From NCBI GenBank assembly GCA_015143295.1, contig CM026565.1:11530041-11594040 (forward strand): a DNA stretch of 64,000 nucleotides. The letters run 5' to 3'. Every line of letters starts with the position of its first letter. The stretch's first letter is position 1. Below are positions 56,001 to 64,000 of this stretch, piece by piece. The notes under the pieces were generated by a model. That model ran no database searches and was not told where the DNA came from. It saw only the letters and a list, made by a program, of their open reading frames with translations. The translations under genes and the position numbers were made by a program. The stretch comes from Tetracentron sinense. Lineage: Eukaryota; Streptophyta; Magnoliopsida; Trochodendrales; Trochodendraceae.

Positions 56001-57608
56001 AATTTTTAATTTCCTCTTTATTCATTGACCAAATTACCCCTAAAGTTGACTGATCTGCAAATGGAGTTCAGTAAACCGGATTTTAACATATCCGACTTAG
56101 GAATCCCACTTCTCAACACTTAAAGTTCTTTAAAATTTCTCCTTTCATAGAAATGGAAGATTACAAAGGCATCATGCCTTGACATGCATTCTAAGACATG
56201 TGCAAAAGTTCCGGGGTTCTACAAGGGATAATGTATTTGGAAGGATGAATCAAATTTAAAAGTTCATATGGCGGGATCCGTAATGGTTAATGTTCATACA
56301 CTGGGATTCAATTGCAACATGATATCTCACGTCACTTGCAATTCCGATGTATTTCCTGTTAGGGTCAATGGGATAACATTGGGTAAGGCAAGGTAAGAAT
56401 GTCCTAGAGCAATCTATGGAGGTGCTCACATAAGAAATACAAGCTCAATAATTGATTAAAGTTATTCAGTTATTTAAGTGATTAAAAGTTAATCAAATAG
56501 ATTAAAAGTTAATCTATGGTTTAAATTAATTGTTAATTTAAATCTAGGGATTATTTTAATAATTATTTAATTAACATAATTAAAGGGGAAATGAGTTTGA
56601 CCCATATCCATAAACCCGGGCCAAAGCCCATGGGTTTAAACCCTAGGGTGGGGCACCCACTTTGGTAATCCTAATTGGATTAGGATTTGTTTAATTGAAT
56701 AATTGTTGAAATATAATTCCTATAATTATGGAATTAAAATCCAATTGTTGGATTGTAATAAGTATGAGGATAAGTTGTAATTGGATGACAACTTGGAGTG
56801 TTTAACTCCTCAAACTCCATGCCCCCCTGGAGTTGGTCTCCTAGTTTGACTAGGTTTCCTTCTTTTTGTTGGATGTTGACTTATCCCTCTTAATTAAGGA
56901 ATCCTCTTGCAATAAGGACTCTTTAATTAGTAGGATTACTATAACTAAAGTAATTATAGTGGTAGGGGTCCACCAAACCCCCCTCTCCTTCTGAGAGGTT
57001 TTTTTTTTTTTTTTTTTTTTTTAAAAAGTAATTATAGAATAAGTAGGAGTTTAATTAATTAATAGTAAGAGTTATTATTAATTAATAAATCCTACTAGAT
57101 AAGATCAAGTTGGAGTAGGATTAGGATAGGATCCTAGTCTATAAATACCCCAACACCCTAGACCATTAAGTAATTTTTTCCAGAATTTTTTTCTCTCCTC
57201 TCCTCTCTCTCTCCAAACCGTGAGCCCAAGGGGATACCCCTAGGGATTTTCGTGAGCTTCATTGGTGGTGCAAGTTGGGTTTTGTTTATTCTAGGTTTTT
57301 GAACCTTAGTACCTTTGGTGATAGAAGGTCTACACCATTACTCCATCTTTTTCTTCTTGCTTCTATAATTCCAAAGAAGATTCTAAAGCTTCGTGGGGAT
57401 AGCGAAGAACAAGGATCGAGCTTCTAGTATTTTTTCGGGAAAATTTCTACAAAGAGTTCTGACGTTTCGAGTGGATTAAGCTTCACCAGTGAAAATCATT
57501 CACCGAAATGATATGACTAAAACTCTTAGATATTTTTGATGCTTTCTATGGTGTTAAGATCTAGGGGATTCATTTTTCGCATAAATTTTTATCCGGATCC
57601 CCCCTACA
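53031..57608 (+). mobile_element. Second copy of element G with nested I
   Basis: Corresponds to 36459-40983, with CTAAA at 57609-57613. The nested solo LTR I' is 53982-56223 (its first bases are corrupted to TTTCGCG), followed by AGGGA. It is noisy to about 54800 and clean after that. Clean differences from the first copy include a missing poly-C stretch near 56826 and a shorter poly-T/poly-A stretch near 57000. Confidence 0.85.
53982..56223 (-). mobile_element. Second copy of solo LTR I
   Basis: Counterpart of 37330-39563. The palindrome array is at 55705-55880, and the 57-bp repeats near 54613-54790 are indel-ridden. It keeps the same insertion point and duplication AGGGA (right copy 56224-56228). 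Confidence 0.85.
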
Positions 57609-57754
57609 CTAAAGAGTTAAGCCAATATTTGGCTTTGTCTTTCAAAGAAAATGGAAAGAGATGCAATCTAAGGGCATATCAAAAAATCCCTGCGACTTAA
57701 AAGTTGTACAAATCTCATGAAATTCATGAAGATGTTTGTAGGGATCTTCGTTAT
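57609..57754 (-). pseudogene. gag: Second copy of element H gag segment
   Basis: Counterpart of 40984-41129, clean sequence with only a few substitutions. Confidence 0.8.
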
Positions 57755-58636
57755 TGTAGAACCCTGAAACTCTTTGTATATGCCTTGGAATGTGTGTCAA
57801 GACATGAGGCATTTGTAATCTCTAATTCCATTAAATGAAAATTTGGAAACTTTGAGAAGTTTGCAAGAATGCTATAATTAATTAAATAAATTATTTAATA
57901 CTGTCTATAAGCCCTAAAAAGGTCCTAGTCATGTTTAGAAAAGGTTGGAATAGAAGAGGAATGAGTCCAAGTAGTAGGAATGGGTGAAAAATGGACTCAG
58001 TGTCAAAACCTGTAGAGAACCAATCGCTCGGTCACGAGAGCAATCGATCGGTCCATAACCGATCACTCGGTCCATATTAGCGATCGATCGGTCCACAACC
58101 AATCCATCGGTAGCAATCCGCTGGTGCACTTTTTTATATGGGAAAAATTTCCAGGGAGCATGTTTTTGACCGATCGCCCGGTCATGACACCGGTCGCTCG
58201 GTAGGCAACCGATCGCTCGGTATTAACCACCGATTGATCGGTCTATCGCATTTTGCAGAATTTCATTAAGGGCTTTTTCGTCTTTGGGGCTTTATACCCT
58301 TACCTTTTAAGGCTTGCCCGAGCCTTGAGGGTCTCATTTACCACACTTAGAGTATTTGAGAGAAAGGAAGAGAGGAGAAGAGGGGATTCTAACCTAGGGT
58401 TTTCACTTGAGAAAGAATCAAGGGTTTGAGGACCCTATATCATCACAAGCTCGGATTTCATAAAGTACAAGATTCAAGCTTGTGATGAGCACGTTCTCCA
58501 AAGCTAGGGCAGCGTTCGTCCTTGGTAAGAACAAGGGTTTTCTTCCTCTATTCAAGGTCGGTACCTTATGCTACCCTCCCAGTTCACATTCTTCTTTCTT
58601 TTCTTCTTTTTTTTATTTTCCCCTATTATCTAAGTA
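57755..58636 (+). mobile_element. Second copy of LTR J fragment
   Basis: Counterpart of 41130-42011, with nine palindromes at about 58019-58242, ending in AAGTA (58632-58636) before LTR F. One palindrome reads GCGATCGATCGG where the first copy has GTGATCGATCGG. Confidence 0.82.
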
Positions 58637-60179
58637 TGTAGAACCCCGGATCTTGATGGCCATGTACGACGAATGATATCATATACTAAAGCATGTAAGA
58701 ATGTATTTATGGTGTATGGGTGTTTGGAATGAAATAGGCAAGAGTATAGAATACTCTTGAGTATTGACAAGGGTTATGCCTTGGCATACCCTCGACTCAA
58801 AATAGCCCTAACGTTCACACCGCTCGTCGGAATCAAGCGATTCTTGGATTTTTGGAAAGGTAATTGAAACCTCTTTGGGGTTCATGTTGATCACTTGTCT
58901 TGGTTTTGAGTTGGTGTTAGGTCAAAAGACCGATTTCTGAAGTCGGGTCGGTTTAAAATCTGGATTGACGAAACCCAATTTCGGATCAGTCAGGTTTAGG
59001 GGCAAAATGGTCCAAGAAAAAGGAAGAATTGGAAGTTATGAAAAACATGAAAGTTGTTCTCCTTCGAAATACAAATCCAACTCAATTTGAATCGTCAAAA
59101 TCGGACAAGTGAGTCAAAATTTATGGCCGAGATACGAAAATGCAAAAATGCTGAAGCTTTCTGCAAAAGTTGCGATCGCTCGTAGGGACCCTACGAACGA
59201 TCGTAGCGGAGCTACGAACGATCGTAGAGTTGCTACGATCGATCGTAAAGCCCTAGATATGCTGGAAACTCTCGGGTGAAACTACGATTGATCGTAGGAA
59301 GCTACGATCGATCGTAGAAGGCTACAATCAATCGTAAATCGCTACGAACGGTCGTAGATACGCGATTTTACTTTCTTGGATGCGATTTTTTAGGGGTTTT
59401 TCACCCCTTACACTATAAATAGAAGACTTTAGGAGGGTTTTTGGGTTACCCTAAACCAAGGAGAGTTCATAGAAAGAGAAGGAAATGATCTTGAGCATTC
59501 CAAAGAGGGTTTTGCTTGAAACCAAGAAGAGCTTCAATCAAGGGTTTTAGAACCCTAGAACCGTTCTAAAAGGCTTGGATTCTCCAAATCCAACCTCAAG
59601 CTCATGTGGAGTACCTCTTCCAAGCTAGGGAAGCATTTTTACATCATCCTCAAGGATTTTTCTTTCCCTTTTCAAGGTTAGTACACTCTTCCTAGTTACT
59701 TTGGTAATAACCTAGGATTTTTCTAAGTAAATATGTGTTGGATCTTCCCCATTACTCCCTTGTGTTGGTATATGCTAAATCCCTAAAACATAAACAAGAT
59801 ACTACAAACAAATGGTGGAATGTATGAATGGATGAGGAGTGGAGGCGATTAGATGCCATGTTGTGATGTGTTGAATGATGGGAAAAATGGTGGAAGGGCA
59901 TATTACGCATAATGAACACACCCCAAGTGTTTGATGAAATGTTCGAATGAGAAAATATGAAATAACTAAAGGTAAAAAGGTTGAATACCACATGTTTGAT
60001 AGAATGCATGAATAAACTAAGATTTGAAAGCATGAGTCACATAAATGTTCCCCATTTGGCAAGTTGTGTGCATGTGTTTATTTCACTTCTTAAATTCTCA
60101 TGTGAGTTGAGATTTGTTAAAATGTTATATGTCATCATGATTTCACGATTGCTATGCACGAGCACATATGTAGATGGAG

Positions 60180-60790
60180 GATATTATCAAGGAGGTTGGT
60201 AGTCCCGGTTAAGGGTGCTAACCTCTGGCTCATAAGAAAGAAAATGGTATTGTCAAGGAGGTTAGTAGCCCGGGATTATGCGGGTGCTAGCCTCTGGCTC
60301 ATAAGAAACGTATTGCATTGTCAAAGGGGTTGGTAGCCCAGCGATCATTCGGGTACTAACCCCTGGCTCATAAGAAAGGACTCGGAAATGTTGCAATGTC
60401 AAGGAGGTTGGTAGTCCTGGTTAAGGGTGCTAACCTCTGGCTCATAAGAAAGGAAATGGTATTGTCAAGGAGGTTAGTAGCCCAGGATTATGCGGGTGCT
60501 AACCTCTGGCTCATAAGAAAGGTATTGTACTGTCAAGGGGGTTGGTAGCCCAGGGATGTGCGGGTGCTAACCTCTGGCTCATAAGTAAGGTATCGTACTA
60601 TCAAGGAGGCTGGTAGCCCAGGGATGTGAGGGTGCTAGCCTCTGGCTCATAAGAAGTGTATTGTACTGTCAAGGGGGTTGGTAGCCCAGGGATGTGCGGG
60701 TGCTAACCCCTGGCTCATAAGAAAGGTATTGTACTGTCAAGGAGGTTGGTAGCCCAGGGATATGCGGGTGCTAACCTCTGGCTCATAAGA
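60180..60790 (+). repeat. Nine hairpin repeats in LTR F
   Basis: Same number and order of units as 43560-44166 in E. Differences such as GGCTGG for GGCTAG in unit seven and AAAGGGG for AAGGGGG in unit three are single changes in the stems. Confidence 0.85.
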
Positions 60791-61788
60791 AATATTGAAA
60801 GGACAACTCAAAGAGAAATTGTATGATGCATAGACATGTTTTAGTTTCATAATAATTATGACTTGATAAAATGTTTATGTATGAGGTTGCTAGAAATGAT
60901 TATGAACTATACTCCTCCCATTACTTGTATATGATGTTGTTCGTTATTACCATTGTTAGTTAGGGGCTTGTACTCGTTGAGTATTCCATGCTCAGCCGTA
61001 CTTTCATGTCGGCAGGTACCCGAGTCCCTCTCGACATTTGTGATCCGGGTCCTTGGCTAGAGGAGGGACTATGGCGAGGAGGAACCTTATGAGGATCTAG
61101 TAGTCGAGCCTCAGGCGAAGGCGAGAGACTTAGACCATTGGCCCCATGGGGGTGACTATTGAGCGAGGCAGAGTTGTATTTTATCTTTTGTATTTTGTTA
61201 GGTGGGCCTGTCCACCTTAGGCTTAGACGTGTTGTACATATGTTAAACTTGGAATACTGTTTTGGAACTTTAGAAGAAAAATAAAAGAGTTGTTTGCGCT
61301 TCCGCATTTTATGTTTAGCTTCCGCGCTCTGATTTTCATTGTATTAGTATTATATTTTGCCTTGTTCATTACAGGATGGTTTGGCAGGTTTGTATAGTCC
61401 ACCTAAAGTATCCCTAAACTCCTAGGGGGTATTTTGGGGCGTGACAGAGGTGGTATCAAAGCCTAGGCGTTAGAGTCCTTAGGGTCACTAGAACTGATAC
61501 TATGATTGAACAAGGTCTTAGGCCACTAAGAGGAGTCGTATTCCAAGTATAGACTAATAACTTAGTCTTAGTCCATAACCGGTTGGAAAGCCAAACCGCA
61601 CTTAGTAACCTACGCTAGAACACGAACGTATGCTTGTTGTTGCTGTGTATACCTTGAATGAATTGTCATATGCTCAATAAATGATAGGGATGCTAAAATT
61701 GTTATTAAATATTGTGCAATTATTGAATTGTTGCTAAACACGTATCCAAGTTAGACTCATGTGGTACTGTCGTTCTCAGGATCACATC

Positions 61789-63024
61789 ATGAGACGCGGT
61801 GCTCGGGGTCGCGGATACAATACGAGGGGAAATGGAAATGATGCCCCTTCCTGTGACGAGCAACCCGATTTTGCCCAAGCTTTTGCATCTATAGCCGAGA
61901 CTTTGGCTATGTTAGCAGCAAGGCCGGTTGCTGTTACTCCTTCTACACCTCCGCCACCTCCGGCACACCATGCTTCAGGATTGGAGGCATTTAGGAGATT
62001 ACGTCCTCCTACCTTTTTTGGTACTACTGACCCCATGGTCGCCGAGGCATGGGTGATGCAATTGGAAAATATTTTTAGAGCGCTCCACTGCATGGATGAA
62101 CAGAGAGTGGACTGGGCCACCTTCGTGATGGAAGGTGCGACCGAGCATTGGTGGAGAGCCGCACAGAGACAGAGGGAGTCCACCAGGGCGGGGGAGCCGT
62201 GGACATGGCCGGAATTTTTGGATGTCTTCTATAAGTAATATTTTCCAGCAGCTGTCAAAGAACAGAAGGAGATTGAATTCATGACTCTTGAACAAGGAGA
62301 GTTGAGTGTGGCTGATTATGAGGCTACCTTCGTGGAGTTATCGAGATTCGCACCTTACCTAATTGCATCAGAGCATATGCAAGTCAGGAAATTTGAGCGG
62401 GGATTGAAACCCTCCATTAGAGACAGGGTCTCGATGTTCCAGGTGGCTACCTGGGGAGAGGTTGTGAGCAAGGCGAAGCTTGCCGAGAAGAATTCGGAAG
62501 AATTCTTCAAGAGAAGGGATATGACTCGAGGCCAGTCGAGTAGTTCGGGGTCGGCAGAGAAGAGGGTTAGGACAGCCCCATATCAGGCATCCAGGCTGAT
62601 ACGGTCACCGAGGCCTCCCTTGACATCACAGGTATCTCGGCCTACCTCTACACCAGTACCTCGTCCCACACTTTCACAGGCCACCCGATATGTTCCACCT
62701 TCATCCTCATCAGCATTTGAGGAGTGCTCCTATTGTAGTCGGAGTCACTGGATTGGTGAATGTCGGAGGATTTCGGGTGGGTGCTTTCACTGTGGAGATG
62801 TGAATCACATGGTCAGGGATTACCCACGCAGGCAGCTGCTGCCTATCCAACCCCAGGGGAGTAGGCCCCCAGTTCGACAGGATTCCCAGCCGGGATCCTC
62901 ACAGGCTTCTGCATCTAGGCCTTCACGACCCACATTATCCACTCCACCGCCTCGTAGGGCAAACCAGGGTCAGGTTTTTGCCTTATCGGAACGGGATGCA
63001 CGTGCATCTGACGATGTCGTGTAA
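61789..63024 (+). pseudogene. gag: Element F gag with nonsense codon
   Basis: Like E's gag with a few extra codons (proline-rich PPPPPAHHASG near 61950). TAA at 62236-62238 replaces the CAA of E (codon 150). Further changes hit the zinc fingers: CSYCSRSHW for CSYCGRSHR, and the last Cys of the CCHC knuckle is Tyr (TAC at 62821-62823). All are transitions. Non-functional as read. Confidence 0.9.
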
Positions 63025-63161
63025 GGTACGCTATCATGCTAAAGTTTCGAGTTGTAATTGGCTGTTATTATGTAATGTGATTGCTTATATGTATGACATG
63101 CTACCTGTACTTATGTGTTATTACGTGAAATCTATTAACGTGAATTTAATTAATCACACAG

Positions 63162-64000
63162 GCGCGTTATTAGTGAATGAATGCCTAGCCCGAGTGTTGA
63201 TCGACACAGGATCCACTCATTCCTTTGTATCGCCTAGCTTTGCGAAAGGATTTCCAACCAAGTCTAGTCAGTTGAAGCATGAATTAACCATCTCCACACC
63301 GCTCGGTAAGTCAGTGGACACGGACCGTATATACAGGGACTGTGTAGTCCAAGTGGGACAGAATGAGTTGTTAGCCGACCTCATCATCCTGGACTTCCAA
63401 GACTTAGATTTCGATGTCATACTTGGTATGGATTGGCTATCGGCTCACCATAGACATGTGGCATGTTTCGAGAAGATGGTGAACATTGAGCCGATGGGAG
63501 TTAAGCCATTTCACTTTCGAGGGTTGAGGGAAAGAGACATTGCTCGCCTCGCAGCTTTGAGCTTAGCAAACCCAGAAGCACAAAACTCCTCGGTCATTCC
63601 GGTCGTGAGTGAGTTCTTGGATGTGTTTCCAGAGGAACTTCCCGGATCGCCTCCGGATCGGGAGATTGAGTTCGCTATAGAGCTTACTCCAGGCACCGCT
63701 CCGATTTCAAGGGCACCATATAGAATGGCCCCAATAGAGCTTGAGGAATTAAAGAAACAAATTGAGGAGTTACAACAACTTGGTTTCATCCAACCAAGTG
63801 TGTCACCATGGGGAGCTCCGGTCCTCTTTGTGAAAAAGAAAGACGGGTCAATGAGAATGTGCATAGATTACCGGCAGTTGAACAAGATAACTATTAAGAA
63901 TCGTTATCCTTTGCCTCGGATAGACGACTTGTTTGACCAACTGAAGGGAGCGATATTTTTCTCCAAGATTGATCTTAGATCGGGGTATCATCAGTTAAAG
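63162..64000 (+). CDS. pol: Element F pol, N-terminal part, cut by the window edge
   Basis: Open from the acceptor-like CACACAG (AG at 63160-63161) to the window end. It holds protease ([11 protein letters not shown] near 63199), [15 protein letters not shown], the RT entry ([33 protein letters not shown]) and the block ending RSGYHQLK at 64000. The RT catalytic box is beyond the edge. One visible change from [10 protein letters not shown] for GARFFSKID near 63950. Confidence 0.85.

Larger units (their letters stand above)
58637..64000 (+). mobile_element. Element F: second copy of E, runs off the right edge
   Basis: The same insertion point as E (AAGTA to the left), so this is the same locus seen twice. 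The LTR is 58637 to about 61445, with palindromes at 59171-59358, hairpin repeats at 60180-60790 and the TATTCCATG hairpin at 60976-60996. Then come the primer-binding site, gag and the start of pol. Substitutions against E are scattered and mostly transitions. Confidence 0.9.

Noticed and set aside
35878..64000. Genuine tandem segmental duplication of 16 kb
   Set aside because: It begins exactly at an N gap with noisy flanks on both sides and repeats all nested junctions; an unmerged overlap or haplotype duplication is simpler. Kept as a finding to be tested.

Overview
This is plant nuclear DNA, almost certainly from a flowering plant with a retrotransposon-rich genome. All of it is LTR-retrotransposon sequence, nested up to four deep. 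I found no host gene, no tRNA or rRNA gene and no bacterial-type feature. The families are a Sirevirus-like Ty1/copia element with an env-like ORF, another copia family, Tekay/Del-type chromoviruses (Ty3/gypsy) and an old Athila-like gypsy element. I cannot name the species.

Layout, using letters for elements. H is an old Athila-like element on the minus strand (27880-36458 and 40984-41129). It was hit by C (minus-strand chromovirus that runs off the left edge; its 5' LTR is split into 875-928, 16699-18247 and 27130-27879), by G (copia solo LTR, 36459-40983, duplication CTAAA) and by J (chromovirus LTR, 41130-42011). C's LTR was hit by B (rearranged copia, 929-16698, duplication TTATC) and by D (complete young chromovirus, 18248-27129, duplication GTAGC). 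B's 5' LTR was hit by A (complete Sirevirus-like copia, 1674-12797, duplication ATTAT). G was hit by I (minus-strand chromovirus solo LTR, 37330-39563, duplication AGGGA). J was hit by E (chromovirus from 42012, with intact gag and pol frames).

A 100-N gap lies at 52335-52434. From 52435 to the end, the window repeats 35878-47363 with every nested junction in the same order (H', G', I', J', F). Both sides of the gap are full of small indels. This looks like two overlapping contigs or haplotypes left unmerged, not a biological tandem copy.

None of the well-resolved elements looks autonomous. A has a nonsense codon in gag, another in integrase, a frameshift, and YVND in place of the RT motif YVDD; its env-like ORF is open. 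D has one nonsense codon in RT. E has open gag and pol frames but FIHD in place of FVDD in RT. F (the copy of E) has a nonsense codon in gag.

The most interesting signals are in the regulatory DNA. (1) Arrays of 7-9 GATCGATC-core palindromes (ACCGATCGATCGGT and relatives) sit upstream of the presumed TATA box in LTRs of both copia A and the chromoviruses, several sharing a spacer containing TATGGGGAAAAATTCCAG. (2) Smaller versions lie inside A and H just upstream of the env-like ORFs, as if marking internal promoters. (3) E's LTR carries nine 66-78 bp repeats, each able to fold into a roughly 13-bp hairpin with paired substitutions between copies. (4) A second short hairpin (loop TATTCCATG) is conserved with stem covariation in four chromovirus LTR families. 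(5) The chromoviruses share splice-site-like signals for a leader intron and for a short intron between gag and pol.
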